A stretch of 64,000 nt of DNA. Source: Bacteroidota bacterium. GTDB taxonomy: Bacteria > Bacteroidota > Bacteroidia > Flavobacteriales > Flavobacteriaceae. Position 1 is the first letter of the stretch; every line of letters starts with the position of its first letter. The DNA lies in NCBI GenBank assembly GCA_023387965.1, contig JAEWHE010000042.1, positions 62,001 to 126,000 of the forward strand. The letters are read 5' to 3'. The notes beneath the pieces are model-generated. The model made no database searches and was not told where the DNA came from. It saw only the letters and a list, made by a program, of their open reading frames with translations. Shown one piece after another: positions 1 to 8,413 of this stretch. A program made the position numbers and the translations under genes.

Positions 1-1102
1 CGGCATCTGAGTCGCCTTTTGTGGGACCTGCGTTTCCGGTGGTGGACAAAGCGTAACTGGATTGGAAAATTTTTTGTGCGCCTTTTGCCATTTCTTCGGC
101 AACTTCTTTGCTTACAACCGAATGTTTTTCGATACTATTTTCGTTTACACCTAAAACAGAAATTTTACTTTCGGTGGCGTAAGTTACTGCTCCTCCTTTA
201 AAAAATTGTGACGATCCGGGAATGGCGGTAAATTTTTGAGCTAATAATCCGCCGGTACAACTTTCGGCTACGGCAAGGCTGAGCTTTTTATTGGTTAACA
301 AAGTTCCGACGCTTTTTTCTAAAGAATCGTTATCGTCATAACCAATGATAATATCGCTAATAATTTGGTTTAAACTTTTAATTTGTTGGTTCAAAGCTTC
401 GTGAAGTGCCGCTTCATTTTCGCCTCTTGCAGATAGTCTGAGTTTTACTTTTCCTAAACTTGGAAGATATGCGAGTTTAATGAAGTTTGGCAAATTATTT
501 TCCCAATTTTCGATGCGTTCTGCCACCAAACTTTCGCCTTGACCATAAGTGAGAATATTTTTGTGAACGATAAACGGTCGTTTATATTCCTGAATGATTT
601 TAGGAACTACTTCGTTTTCCATCAAATATTTCATTTCGTACGGAACTCCTGGAAGCGAAATAAATACGGTGTTTTCATGCTTCATCCACATTCCGGGAGC
701 CGTTCCGGTTGGGTTATAAAGTACCGTGCATTTTGACGGAACTAACGCTTGATCGATGTTCATTTGCGTGATTGTTCGTTTGTAGAAGCCTTCGATTAAT
801 TGGGTAACGTGGTCTAAAACTTTTGGGTCCGAAATTAATTGGTCTTGGAAATAATCGCAGAAAGTTTTTTTGGTCACATCATCTTTTGTAGGACCTAAAC
901 CTCCGGTGACAATCACTAAATCAGTTTGGTTTTGAAGCCGTTGAAAAGTATTTAAAATCACATTTCTATCATCGCTAATGGAAAGCATTTCGGCAACCTC
1001 CACTCCTATTTTATCTAAAGTTTTTGCTATAAAACTCGAATTAGTATCGACAATTTGCCCAATTAAAATTTCGTCGCCAATGGTTACAATGGTTGCTTTC
1101 AA
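1..1102 (-). CDS. cinA: CinA family protein (competence/damage-inducible, nicotinamide-nucleotide amidase), 3' end cut by window
   Basis: The reading frame is open to the window edge, so about 367 codons are visible of a family that usually has about 415. The N-terminal half is the molybdopterin-binding-like fold, with GDEILIGQIVDTNSSF at residues 9-24 and VTGGLGPTKDD further on. The C-terminal half has the CinA amidase signature AESCTGGLLAQKFTAIPGSS. The family deamidates nicotinamide mononucleotide in pyridine-nucleotide recycling, and some members have ADP-ribose pyrophosphatase activity. The start is TTG at 1102, because no ATG lies close to the conserved first strand (KATIVTIGDEI). It lies 16 bases downstream of the Hpt gene on the same strand. 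The missing C-terminus prevents any judgement on integrity. Confidence 0.93.
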   Translation of the reverse strand, partial: MKATIVTIGDEILIGQIVDTNSSFIAKTLDKIGVEVAEMLSISDDRNVILNTFQRLQNQTDLVIVTGGLGPTKDDVTKKTFCDYFQDQLISDPKVLDHVTQLIEGFYKRTITQMNIDQALVPSKCTVLYNPTGTAPGMWMKHENTVFISLPGVPYEMKYLMENEVVPKIIQEYKRPFIVHKNILTYGQGESLVAERIENWENNLPNFIKLAYLPSLGKVKLRLSARGENEAALHEALNQQIKSLNQIISDIIIGYDDNDSLEKSVGTLLTNKKLSLAVAESCTGGLLAQKFTAIPGSSQFFKGGAVTYATESKISVLGVNENSIEKHSVVSKEVAEEMAKGAQKIFQSSYALSTTGNAGPTKGDSDA

Positions 1103-1118
1103 AACTTAAAATAATCTA

Positions 1119-1463
1119 TTACAAATTAAAATCCTTACTGACTTCTTTAACCGCTTTTTCAATTCTATCTTCGAGGGATTTGTAGGTGTCTTTTATTTCG
1201 CGTTTTTTCCCTTCGCGTTTGGTCCAGCCTTCGATGAGCAAAACTTCTTCGTAGCCTTGTGTCATACCAAGCAAATCTAAAGTAGGTTTTATTTTATGAG
1301 CAAAACTATACGCTAATTTGTAGTCTTTTTCTTTAATTCCTTGCTTTACATTTTTCAGATCTGCAGGAACTTCGCTCACAAATAAATCGATAATGCTTTT
1401 TACGAAATCATCGTCATTTTCCGAAATTTCGTACACTTTTGAAAGGTTGTAATGAATTGCCAT
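1119..1463 (-). CDS. Hpt-domain (histidine phosphotransfer) protein
   Basis: This 114-residue helical protein is made only of an Hpt domain. The expected phospho-accepting histidine is H56 in the motif AYSFAHKIKPTLDLLGM. Such proteins relay phosphate between hybrid sensor kinases and response regulators. No kinase or receiver is adjacent, so its partner cannot be named; the nearest receiver protein in the window is at 53.9 kb and need not be related. Its ATG overlaps the stop codon of the upstream FAH-family gene by one base (TAATG), which suggests translational coupling. Family assignment rests on the histidine motif and helical length. Confidence 0.85.
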   Translation of the reverse strand: MAIHYNLSKVYEISENDDDFVKSIIDLFVSEVPADLKNVKQGIKEKDYKLAYSFAHKIKPTLDLLGMTQGYEEVLLIEGWTKREGKKREIKDTYKSLEDRIEKAVKEVSKDFNL

Positions 1464-2074
1464 TATTTCACTTGTAATCTAAATAATTTTTTTCCGTTTA
1501 AAAATCCTTCGAGAATATCTTCGGCTTGAACGGCAGCAACGCCTTCCGGAGTTCCTGTAAAAATAATATCGCCTACTTTTAGCGTAAAATATTGCGAAAC
1601 ATACGCAACAATTTCATCTATTTTAAAAAGCATATTTGCCGTATTGCCTTGCTGAACGGTTTTTCCGTTGGTGGTCAGTTCAAATTTAATATTTTCTAAT
1701 GAATCTATCTCTGTTTTTGGCAAAAAATCACCCACAACCGCCGAACCGTCAAATGCTTTGGCTTTTTCCCAAGGCAATCCCTTGTCTTTTAATTTTTTTT
1801 GCAAATCACGAGCGGTAAAATCAATCCCCAATCCGATTTCATCGTAATATTTATGTGCGAATTTTTGGTCAATATATTTTCCCACTTTACTGATTTTAAC
1901 CAAAACTTCTACTTCGTGATGTACATCTTGGCTAAAATCAGGAATATAAAACGGAAAATTTTTCTGCAAAACCGCCGTATCCGGCTTTAAGAAAACAACC
2001 GGTTCCGATGGCTTTTCGTTCTGCAATTCCGCAATGTGTTCGGTATAATTTCTACCGATGCAAATTATTTTCAT
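1463..2074 (-). CDS. Fumarylacetoacetate hydrolase family protein (acylpyruvase-like)
   Basis: The protein has 203 residues, the short single-domain form of the FAH family typical of acylpyruvate hydrolases and YcgM/FAHD1-like proteins. Family landmarks are the start KIICIGRNY, the substrate-loop motif KPDTAV, the metal-binding HHEVEVLV segment, GLGIDFTARD and the C-terminal FTGTPEGVA. The family cleaves C-C bonds of beta-diketo acids or decarboxylates oxaloacetate, using Mg2+ or Mn2+. The exact substrate cannot be read from sequence. It is the first gene of a likely operon with the Hpt protein and cinA. Confidence 0.88.
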   Translation of the reverse strand: MKIICIGRNYTEHIAELQNEKPSEPVVFLKPDTAVLQKNFPFYIPDFSQDVHHEVEVLVKISKVGKYIDQKFAHKYYDEIGLGIDFTARDLQKKLKDKGLPWEKAKAFDGSAVVGDFLPKTEIDSLENIKFELTTNGKTVQQGNTANMLFKIDEIVAYVSQYFTLKVGDIIFTGTPEGVAAVQAEDILEGFLNGKKLFRLQVK

Positions 2075-2077
2075 TTA

Positions 2078-2225
2078 GAATTTATGATTGAAGATTTGTG
2101 ATTTATGAATGACGGACTAAAAATATTTGTTGCTCATCGTATTGCGATTTTCTTCTCGTTCATCGTCCTTCTATGGTCTTAACTCTTTGTTCTATTGTCT
2201 ATATTCTATATTCTTCTCTCTACCT
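2078..2225. repeat. Inverted pair of heptamer-periodic arrays
   Basis: From 2086 to 2113 G-A recurs every 7 bases (GATTGAA, GATTTGT, GATTTAT, GAATGAC). From 2156 to about 2225 T-C recurs every 7 bases for ten units (TCTATGG, TCTTAAC, TCTTTGT and so on). The unit sequences vary but the period does not. The two arrays have opposite polarity, so a transcript could fold back on itself. The tract fills the gap between the FAH gene and the exonuclease gene. Confidence 0.8.
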
Positions 2226-2995
2226 TACCGCGTATTCAACTTTCGCAATTTAATCGCTGTCAAAACTTTTTTGGTATAAAGCGGAAAATCAGCATTTTGA
2301 ATCCAGCCAAAATAACCTGGTTCGGTTTCGAGAATTTTTTCCACTTTAGCACCTTTGTGTTTCCCGAAGGTAAAAATTTCTTCATTTTCTTTATCCAAAG
2401 CAATAAATCCGGCAAAGTCAACCGATTTTTTTCTGGTTGTATATTCGGAAAGCGGCTTCATGTCCTGCGGCAAATCGTCATAACGAGAAAGTTGCGCTTT
2501 TAAAATTTCGTAGGTAGCATTAGTATCTGCTTCCGCAGAATGAGCGTTTTCAAGCGTTTGTTCGCAATAAAATTTGTAAGCAGCACTTAATGTTCGTTCT
2601 TCTTTTTTATGGAAAATAGTTTGAATATCCACCGAAACACGATTTTTCATGTCAAAGTCCAAACCTGCCCGAAGCATTTCTTCTGCCAAAAGTGGAATAT
2701 CAAATCTGTCAGAATTAAATCCGGCCAAGTCCGAATCTTTAATCATGTTATAGATAGTGTGAGATAATTCTTTAAAAGTGGGTTCGTTTGCCACTTGCTC
2801 ATTTGTAATACCATGAACCGCTGTAGTTTCGGCTGGGATTGGTCTTTCCGGATTAACGAGAAAAGTTTTACTTTCTTTATTTCCATTCGGAAAAACTTTT
2901 AGAATAGAAATTTCAACTATTCTGTCTTTGCAAATGTCTGTTCCAGTAGTTTCTAGGTCAAAAAAACAAATTGGCTTAGATAATTTTAGTTCCAT
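2225..2995 (-). CDS. DnaQ-like 3'-5' exonuclease
   Basis: The protein has 256 residues. Residues 8-180 form a DEDD exonuclease domain: ExoI is FFDLETTGTD with the catalytic D13 and E15, the ExoII region has AGFNSDRFDIPLL, and ExoIII is HSAEADTNAT. A C-terminal extension of about 60 residues (FGKHKGAKVEKIL and YFGWIQNADF) matches the small domain found after many Bacteroidota exonucleases. It probably trims 3' ends in DNA repair or RNA processing; it is not the Pol III epsilon subunit with certainty. The start is the ATG that lies about 20 bases downstream of a TATCTTTG -7 box at 3018-3025. Confidence 0.9.
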   Translation of the reverse strand: MELKLSKPICFFDLETTGTDICKDRIVEISILKVFPNGNKESKTFLVNPERPIPAETTAVHGITNEQVANEPTFKELSHTIYNMIKDSDLAGFNSDRFDIPLLAEEMLRAGLDFDMKNRVSVDIQTIFHKKEERTLSAAYKFYCEQTLENAHSAEADTNATYEILKAQLSRYDDLPQDMKPLSEYTTRKKSVDFAGFIALDKENEEIFTFGKHKGAKVEKILETEPGYFGWIQNADFPLYTKKVLTAIKLRKLNTR

Positions 2996-3017
2996 TGTGT
3001 AGATTTTGTATGGTATG

Positions 3018-3025
3018 CAAAGATA
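3018..3025 (-). promoter_or_regulatory. -7 box of exonuclease gene
   Basis: TATCTTTG on the minus strand is a perfect match to the Bacteroidota TAnnTTTG element. It sits next to the U-tract of the upstream gene's terminator. Confidence 0.7.
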
Positions 3026-3027
3026 AA

Positions 3028-3067
3028 AACCTTTCGCCTAAATGTTGATTTTTTAGGCAGAAAGGTT
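3028..3067 (-). terminator. Rho-independent terminator of DUF389 gene
   Basis: The arms AACCTTTCtGCCTAAA and TTTAGGCgAAAGGTT (minus strand) pair over 15 bases with one mismatch and are followed by a T-run. It lies 20 bases past the stop of the DUF389 gene. Confidence 0.8.
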
Positions 3068-3086
3068 CTTAATTTTAAATTAAATT

Positions 3087-4397
3087 TTAATTAAAAAAAG
3101 TTTTGACGTTTTCTGATTCTAATCTTTTTTCGAGCCATTTTTGGATACGAGTTCTGCTTTCTGCTGAAATTCGGCGTTTATCTGTTTCCATTACCACAAT
3201 TTTCACAGGAGCAATTTTGGCACTATCTAAATACGTCACCGATTCGGCATAACTACAACTTTTTATTTCTGGAAAAATGGTTTTAATTTCCGCCAATAAT
3301 TTTCCACCCACTTTTGGACGCGCTTGAATGCTATCACCCCATTTCTGCTCTTGTTGCAATTGCAGGGATAGTCTATTGATTTCGGTTTTTAATTTATCAA
3401 TTTGGTTGACATTTTCTTTTCCGTCGTTTAAAGAAAATCCTTGTTTGAAAATCAATTTGGCATCGTTAAGTTCAAATGCCATCGCACGTTGCACGATTTC
3501 ACTTTTATCCGATTTATCTAAAACATTTCCGCCGTAAATTAATGTAATAGTGTTTTCTCGAGCATCAATTTGACTATTTAAAAGGTAACTTCCATCAAAA
3601 ACACTTACATCAGCAATTAATTTATTGGCTTTTTCAGTAAAACGTTCCGCTTTCACCAAAGCATATCCAAAATAAATACTCGGAATTACTGTGGCTGCAA
3701 TAAGTAGCGAAATCCACCGTTTCACATTTTTTTTCTGACCTTCGGCAACTAATTTCGTGATTGGAAATTTTAAAAAACGAGAGATTAAAATTGATGAAAT
3801 TCCAATAAAAACGGTGTTGATGGTAAATAAATAAAGTGCTCCTAAAAAGAATGTCGGGTTTGCATTTGCCAATCCAAATCCTGCTGTACAAAGCGGCGGC
3901 ATCAAGGCTGTAGCGATTGCAACACCAGGAATTACGTTTCCTTTTTGGCGACTTGAAATTGCCACAATTCCTGCCAAACCTCCAAATAAAGCAATCAAAA
4001 CATCATAAATGGTAGGACTTGTCCTTGCCAATAATTCGGAATGTGCAGTCGAAAGCGGACTCATTAAAAAATATAAAGTTGATGCTAACAAACTGGCTAT
4101 CACCGCAAAGGCAAAATTTTTGAGTGCTTTTCTAAAAAGTGGAAAATTATAAGTGGCAATGCTGTATCCCATTCCATTTATGGGTCCCATAAGTGGCGAA
4201 ATTAACATGGCTCCAATAATTACGGCTGTGGAATTCATATTCAAACCGATGGAGGCAATGAAAATGGCGAACACCAAAATCCAAAGGTTTGTGCCTTTAA
4301 AAATGATATCTTTTTCGATGTTTTCATGGATCACATCGTAATCCACCATTTCCGATTGTAGGTTGGTATATGTGAGGAATTTTCGCAGTAAGGACAT
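3087..4397 (-). CDS. DUF389 membrane protein
   Basis: The protein has 436 residues. Residues 40-250 contain five to seven hydrophobic segments with the DUF389 signature region (TAVIIGAMLISPLMGPINGM and VPGVAIATALMPPLCTAGFG-type glycine/proline motifs). A soluble C-terminal part follows, including a short coiled coil around QIDKLKTEINRLSLQLQQEQ. The function of the family is unknown; it is assumed to be an inner-membrane protein. The ATG at 4397 (MSLLRKFLTY) is chosen over an upstream frame extension because it follows a TATCTTTA box at 4409-4416 too closely for a longer start. It is followed by its own terminator. Confidence 0.88.
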   Translation of the reverse strand: MSLLRKFLTYTNLQSEMVDYDVIHENIEKDIIFKGTNLWILVFAIFIASIGLNMNSTAVIIGAMLISPLMGPINGMGYSIATYNFPLFRKALKNFAFAVIASLLASTLYFLMSPLSTAHSELLARTSPTIYDVLIALFGGLAGIVAISSRQKGNVIPGVAIATALMPPLCTAGFGLANANPTFFLGALYLFTINTVFIGISSILISRFLKFPITKLVAEGQKKNVKRWISLLIAATVIPSIYFGYALVKAERFTEKANKLIADVSVFDGSYLLNSQIDARENTITLIYGGNVLDKSDKSEIVQRAMAFELNDAKLIFKQGFSLNDGKENVNQIDKLKTEINRLSLQLQQEQKWGDSIQARPKVGGKLLAEIKTIFPEIKSCSYAESVTYLDSAKIAPVKIVVMETDKRRISAESRTRIQKWLEKRLESENVKTFFN

Positions 4398-4426
4398 ACT
4401 TTTTCTTTTAAAGATAATAAAATTAC

Positions 4427-4457
4427 AAAAAAAAACTCCCGGAAATTCCAGGAGTTT
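4427..4457 (-). terminator. Rho-independent terminator of E2 gene
   Basis: Minus-strand AAACTCC and GGAGTTT arms are followed by a run of nine T. It lies 27 bases past the stop of the E2 gene. Confidence 0.85.
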
Positions 4458-4483
4458 CAATCGTTTTATCGATTTATAAAATT

Positions 4484-5797
4484 TTAATAATCTCTATTGA
4501 AATCAAACGCCTCCAGATATTCTGCCACGCGTTTCACGAAGCTTCCACCCAAAGCACCATCTACAACACGGTGATCATAAGAATGTGAAAGGAACATTTT
4601 TTGGCGAATTCCGATAAAATCACCTTCAGGAGTTTCGATTACTGCAGGAACTTTTCTGATGGCTCCAAGTGCTAAAATCCCCACTTGCGGTTGGTTGATA
4701 ATTGGCGTCCCGAAAACGCTACCAAAAGTTCCAACGTTAGTAACCGTGTAAGTTCCGCCTTGTGTATCGTCTGGTTTTAATTTTCCGGCTTTAGCGCGAT
4801 TTCCAAGATCGTTCACTGCTTTTGCCATTCCAACCAAATTCAACTGATCGGCATTTTTAATTACCGGAACAATCAAGTTTCCATTTGGCAATGCAGCCGC
4901 CATTCCTAAATTAATATTTTTTCTTTTGATGATATTTTCGCCATCAACAGAAATATTCATTCCAGGAAAATCTTTCAAGGCTTTCGCTACCGCTTCCATG
5001 AAAATTGGAGTAAAAGTCAATTTTTCGCCTTCTCTTTTTTCAAAAGCATTTTTCACTTTGTCACGCCATTTCACAATATTAGTCACATCAACTTCAATGA
5101 ACGATTGAACGTGAGCCGAAGTTTGAACCGATTCTACCATGTATTTAGAAATCAGCTTACGCATTCTGTCCATTTCTACAATTTCATCGCCACCATTTAC
5201 CGAAACTGGAGCTGCTGAAGTCGCCGCTTGATTGTTTGCTGGTTGAGAAACAATTGGTTGAGAAACAGCTGGTTTTTGAGTATCGCCTTTTTTTCGATTT
5301 TCAACAAAATTCAAAATGTCATCTTTAGTAACTCTTCCGTCTTTTCCAGAACCAGAAATTGATTCTAATTCAGCAACAGAAACGCCTTCTTCTTTGGCAA
5401 TATTTTTTACCAATGGCGAGAAAAATTTATCCGAATCAGAAAAGTCCACAACCGTTGGAGTTGCCACGGTTTCTTTCACTGCTTCAATATTTTTTTCAAT
5501 TGTTGCCGCTGGTGATTCTTCTTTTACTGGAGCACCGGCATCGACAACCACGCCACCTTCGATATCAATGTAAGCAATGGTTTGCCCTACTTTTACAACA
5601 TCGTCAACATTAAAAAGAATTTCCGACAAAACCCCTGAAACTTCCGATGGAACCTCAGAATCTACTTTGTCAGTTGCGATTTCCAAAACAGCTTCATCAG
5701 CTTGAATAGAATCGCCAACTTTTTTTAGCCAATTGGTAATCGTTGCTTCTGCAACGCTTTCTCCCATTTTGGGAAGTTTTAATTCAAATTTTGCCAT
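4484..5797 (-). CDS. 2-oxo acid dehydrogenase E2 (dihydrolipoamide acyltransferase)
   Basis: The protein has 437 residues. An N-terminal lipoyl domain spans residues 1-80 with the lipoylated lysine K44 in EIATDKVDSEV. A Pro/Ala-rich linker follows, then a peripheral-subunit-binding domain near 125-165 (VSVAELESISGSGKDGRVTKD) and a catalytic acyltransferase domain from about 205 to the end with the active-site motif SHSYDHRVVDG. It transfers acyl groups from E1 to CoA. The single lipoyl domain and MGESVAEATI start resemble the branched-chain or 2-oxoglutarate type more than pyruvate E2. No E1 or E3 gene is adjacent, so the substrate is inferred only loosely. Confidence 0.93.
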   Translation of the reverse strand: MAKFELKLPKMGESVAEATITNWLKKVGDSIQADEAVLEIATDKVDSEVPSEVSGVLSEILFNVDDVVKVGQTIAYIDIEGGVVVDAGAPVKEESPAATIEKNIEAVKETVATPTVVDFSDSDKFFSPLVKNIAKEEGVSVAELESISGSGKDGRVTKDDILNFVENRKKGDTQKPAVSQPIVSQPANNQAATSAAPVSVNGGDEIVEMDRMRKLISKYMVESVQTSAHVQSFIEVDVTNIVKWRDKVKNAFEKREGEKLTFTPIFMEAVAKALKDFPGMNISVDGENIIKRKNINLGMAAALPNGNLIVPVIKNADQLNLVGMAKAVNDLGNRAKAGKLKPDDTQGGTYTVTNVGTFGSVFGTPIINQPQVGILALGAIRKVPAVIETPEGDFIGIRQKMFLSHSYDHRVVDGALGGSFVKRVAEYLEAFDFNRDY

Positions 5798-5834
5798 ATT
5801 GATAACCTAATGATGAACTTTTATTTTCTTAATG

Positions 5835-5842
5835 CAAAATTA
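5835..5842 (-). promoter_or_regulatory. -7 box of E2 gene
   Basis: TAATTTTG on the minus strand fits TAnnTTTG and lies about 38 bases before the E2 start codon. Confidence 0.6.
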
Positions 5843-5987
5843 ATATTATTTTCGATGTTATGCTACGAATTATATAAATTTACAGGAATCATTTTTTTAT
5901 AATCAAACACAAATTTAATGTAATTTTAACCCAAATAGAAATTATCAACGATTAACTTTTGGATAAATCTTTCCAGCTAAATCTCTT

Positions 5988-7148
5988 CTAAAATTTGATG
6001 ACTTCACCCTTGCCTTCGCTGTGATTACTTCCAATAATAAAATTTTGTCCCGAAAGTGCAATTTTAAAACTTACATTTGGATGTTGCCATTTTTCCATAA
6101 AGGCTATCATTTGCTTAAAAGAAATATGACTTTCGTCAAAAATTATTTCGGTTGATTTGTCGTTCGAAAACGTTTGCGAAATTACTTCTTTTTCCCAATC
6201 GAAAGGCGTGAGTCTTACATTTTTTTTTAGCGTAACTTCTAATTCTTCTTGTAATTGCTGATTTTCAGACAGTAAAATATATTGTGCTATATTTTTATTT
6301 CGGTTTTGATTGCCTTCAACCGTTTTCAATAACGAAAAAGCGAAACTTCCGACCTTCATAAAAGTTTTGAAAAAAATAGAAGGTTGGAAATGTTTTTGGT
6401 AAAATAAATTCATTCCATCCTGAAAATGGCGCAAATACTTTTTATTCCGAATCGTGCTTTCACCTTTGTAATGAATTACCGTAGTTTCTGGAAAATAGAA
6501 ATTATTTTTTTGTACTTTCAAAACACTGTAACTCAAATCAATATCTTCGCCATACATAAAATAGCGTTCATCAAATCCGCCTACTTTTTCGTAGGTTTCT
6601 TTTTCTAAAAACATAAACGCTCCAACCAAAATATCTACTTTAGCAGTTTGATTTTCAGCAGTTTGCGAAGCATAATATCGTCCTAACTTTTTGTTTTTCG
6701 GAAAAATTTTATACAACGAAAATATTTTGGTAAACGAAACGAATGGCGTGGGAATGCCACGTTTGGATTCAGGTAAAAATTTTCCGGAACCGTCGATAAG
6801 TTTACATCCGGCAATACCTAAATTCTGCTGGTTATCAGAGAATTGCAATAATTTTTCAAAAGTATCTTCGGCAACAACGGTATCGGGATTTAAGATGCAA
6901 ATATATTTTCCGGAAGCCTGCTGAACACCAATATTGTTACCTTTTGGGAAACCGAAATTTTCCTTGTTTTCGATAAGTTTTACATTGGGAAAAAGTTCAC
7001 GAACCATTTGGCAACTGTCGTCTGGCGAAAGATTATCGACCACAATAATTTCGGCATCAATGTTTTGAATAGCCTTTTGAACGCTCAACAAACATAGCTG
7101 CAAAAAATATCGAACATTGTAATTTAAGATAACGACGGAAAGCTGCAT
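5988..7148 (-). CDS. Glycosyltransferase family 2 protein
   Basis: The protein has 386 residues. The GT-A fold occupies residues 1-250, with SVVILNYNV at the start, the nucleotide-binding EIIVVDNLS, NFGFPKGNN, and the metal-site motif LNPDTVV in place of a canonical DXD. The motif FDERYFMYGEDIDLSYS is typical of the rhamnosyltransferase-like subgroup. No membrane segment is obvious. It probably adds a sugar to a surface polysaccharide; donor and acceptor are not readable. The C-terminal 100 residues show no motif I recognise. Only 9 bases separate it from the toxin gene upstream. Confidence 0.92.
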   Translation of the reverse strand: MQLSVVILNYNVRYFLQLCLLSVQKAIQNIDAEIIVVDNLSPDDSCQMVRELFPNVKLIENKENFGFPKGNNIGVQQASGKYICILNPDTVVAEDTFEKLLQFSDNQQNLGIAGCKLIDGSGKFLPESKRGIPTPFVSFTKIFSLYKIFPKNKKLGRYYASQTAENQTAKVDILVGAFMFLEKETYEKVGGFDERYFMYGEDIDLSYSVLKVQKNNFYFPETTVIHYKGESTIRNKKYLRHFQDGMNLFYQKHFQPSIFFKTFMKVGSFAFSLLKTVEGNQNRNKNIAQYILLSENQQLQEELEVTLKKNVRLTPFDWEKEVISQTFSNDKSTEIIFDESHISFKQMIAFMEKWQHPNVSFKIALSGQNFIIGSNHSEGKGEVIKF

Positions 7149-7157
7149 GCCACAAAG

Positions 7158-7463
7158 TTAGACGAATTTTGCTAAATCTTCTGGATTTTTGAGGTTGTTC
7201 CAAAAAATATGCAAGTCGATAACCCTTAGTTTTTCATTAAAACTGTAATAAAGCGAAGTCTGTTTTGAAATTACAATTCTATAAACGCCGAATTTTTTGC
7301 TGAACTCACCAATTGATGGATTTTCAGACAATCTCATTAAATTATCAGAAACTAGATTCTGAAACTTTTGAACTTCATCGAAGTTCCATTTCCTCAAAAT
7401 AAAATCAGCTTCCTCATAGTAAGTCAATTCAGCTTTGGGTTGCCAAATTATTCGGTAACTCAT
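7158..7463 (-). CDS. RelE/ParE-family toxin
   Basis: This 101-residue protein has the RelE/ParE layout: a start SYRIIWQPKAELTYYEEADFI with two helices, then a beta-sheet with YRIVISKQTSLYYSF and the end DLHIFWNNLKNPEDL. ParE members poison gyrase and RelE members cut mRNA on the ribosome; the sequence does not tell which. Its start overlaps the stop of the upstream antitoxin gene by four bases, the usual antitoxin-first arrangement. It may act chromosomally as a stabilising or stress module. Confidence 0.82.
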   Translation of the reverse strand: MSYRIIWQPKAELTYYEEADFILRKWNFDEVQKFQNLVSDNLMRLSENPSIGEFSKKFGVYRIVISKQTSLYYSFNEKLRVIDLHIFWNNLKNPEDLAKFV

Positions 7464-7660
7464 TTTAGAAAAGGATACCTTTCTTTAATTCTTCTTTGCA
7501 TCTCCTCATTTGAAATTCCTCTTCCTTCATCAGCTTCTTTCAAAGATTTTTCCAATAATTTCTCAAGTATTGGATGAAGATTTTCCTCCTTTGCGTCGAT
7601 TTCTGGCGATTGGTAAACCTGAGATGGTTCGTTTACGGTATTTTTCTTTTTGGCGTTCAT
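7460..7660 (-). CDS. Probable antitoxin of RelE/ParE pair
   Basis: This 66-residue charged protein is predicted to be largely helical after residue 25 (LHPILEKLLEKSLKEADEGR) and ends in ERYPFLK. I do not recognise a named antitoxin family, so the call rests on size, charge and the four-base overlap with the toxin gene. A longer TTG start at 7678 is rejected because a TATCTTTG -7 box at 7676-7683 overlaps it; transcription would begin near 7670, leaving ATG 7660 (MNAKKK) as the first start on the mRNA. Confidence 0.72.
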   Translation of the reverse strand: MNAKKKNTVNEPSQVYQSPEIDAKEENLHPILEKLLEKSLKEADEGRGISNEEMQRRIKERYPFLK

Positions 7661-7675
7661 AACAATTGATTTCCA

Positions 7676-7683
7676 CAAAGATA
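7676..7683 (-). promoter_or_regulatory. -7 box of toxin-antitoxin operon
   Basis: A perfect TATCTTTG on the minus strand, about 16 bases before the antitoxin ATG. It decides the antitoxin start. Confidence 0.7.
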
Positions 7684-7693
7684 CAAAAAATAA

Positions 7694-8119
7694 TTACTGA
7701 TTTTCAGGATACATAATCTTGGTTTGTGCGATACAATTTCTAAGCATTTTTTTTAGAATTTCCACGTCGATGTCGGCGAGTTTTTTCACATAAATGCAGC
7801 CTTTAGTAGTTTTATTTTTTCCGAGTTGGGAAAGCAACATTTCTTTTTCGGGAAATTCCGGTGAAAGGTATAATGCAAATGCGTCTTTTCTTGGTGAAAA
7901 TGCAGCAAGAGGCATATCTCCTTCGTGACCTGAGTCGTATTTGTAATGATATCTGCCGAAACCGATAATGGACGGTCCCCACATTTTTGGTGGAAATCCG
8001 CTTACTTCTTCAAATATTTTGATGAATTCTAAACTGTCTTCGCGTTTTTTTTCGCGTTCGGGAGCTTGTAGGAAGTCCGATACTTCTACGTCGGTTTCGG
8101 TGGTTTTATTTTGTGCCAT
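7694..8119 (-). CDS. DUF1801 domain protein
   Basis: The protein has 141 residues with the DUF1801 (YdhG/YdeI-like) core: MWGPSIIGFGRYHYKY, then AFSPRKDAFALYLSP and a C-terminal CIYVKKLADIDVEILKKML. Related proteins have been called iron-chaperone-like, but the function is not firmly established. It is a soluble cytoplasmic protein by composition. It stands alone, upstream of the toxin-antitoxin operon on the same strand, with a repeat-rich gap before the next gene. Confidence 0.82.
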   Translation of the reverse strand: MAQNKTTETDVEVSDFLQAPEREKKREDSLEFIKIFEEVSGFPPKMWGPSIIGFGRYHYKYDSGHEGDMPLAAFSPRKDAFALYLSPEFPEKEMLLSQLGKNKTTKGCIYVKKLADIDVEILKKMLRNCIAQTKIMYPENQ

Positions 8120-8186
8120 GTTTGTTGGTTTTAAAGCGAAGTTAAGAATTTATCATTTGAGATGATTTTTGAGTCAGGATTTTTTT

Positions 8187-8325
8187 TGAAGCCAAACGCT
8201 TGGGCATTTTTTAATCCATTTTCCCGCTTTCTGCCCTATCTTTTGTTCCGCTATCGCTACACAAAAGGATAGAGCTGCCAATCGGCGCTATGAAAAAAGT
8301 TCGGGATTTTTTTTAAACGCCAGAA
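8187..8325 (-). repeat. Hairpin element copy A
   Basis: The core at 8221-8290, read on the minus strand, starts TAGCGCCGATTGGCAG and ends AAAGCGGGAA. The inner stem pairs CTATC-C-TTTTG with CAAAAGATAG, leaving one unpaired C. The outer flanks carry CTGGCGTTTAAAAAAAA on one side and AAAAATGCC...GGCTTCAAAAAAAA on the other, as in copies C and D. The whole 8120-8656 gap holds this copy, copy B and a short heptamer tract; I see no gene in it. Confidence 0.8.
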
Positions 8326-8353
8326 CCCGACGTTGTGACATTCTGAATATTGG

Positions 8354-8395
8354 AATCAGCAATTTCAAATCATAAATCACCAACCATGAATGCAA
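8354..8395. repeat. Heptamer-periodic tract
   Basis: Six units begin with AA at exact 7-base spacing: AATCAGC, AATTTCA, AATCATA, AATCACC, AACCATG, AATGCAA. It lies between hairpin copies A and B. Confidence 0.65.
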
Positions 8396-8413
8396 TTCCC
8401 CAAGTTTTTCCCT

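Noticed and set aside
3634..3891. Minus-strand 85-codon frame inside the DUF389 gene
   Set aside because: It is the same strand in another frame of a recognisable membrane protein; composition is not protein-like.
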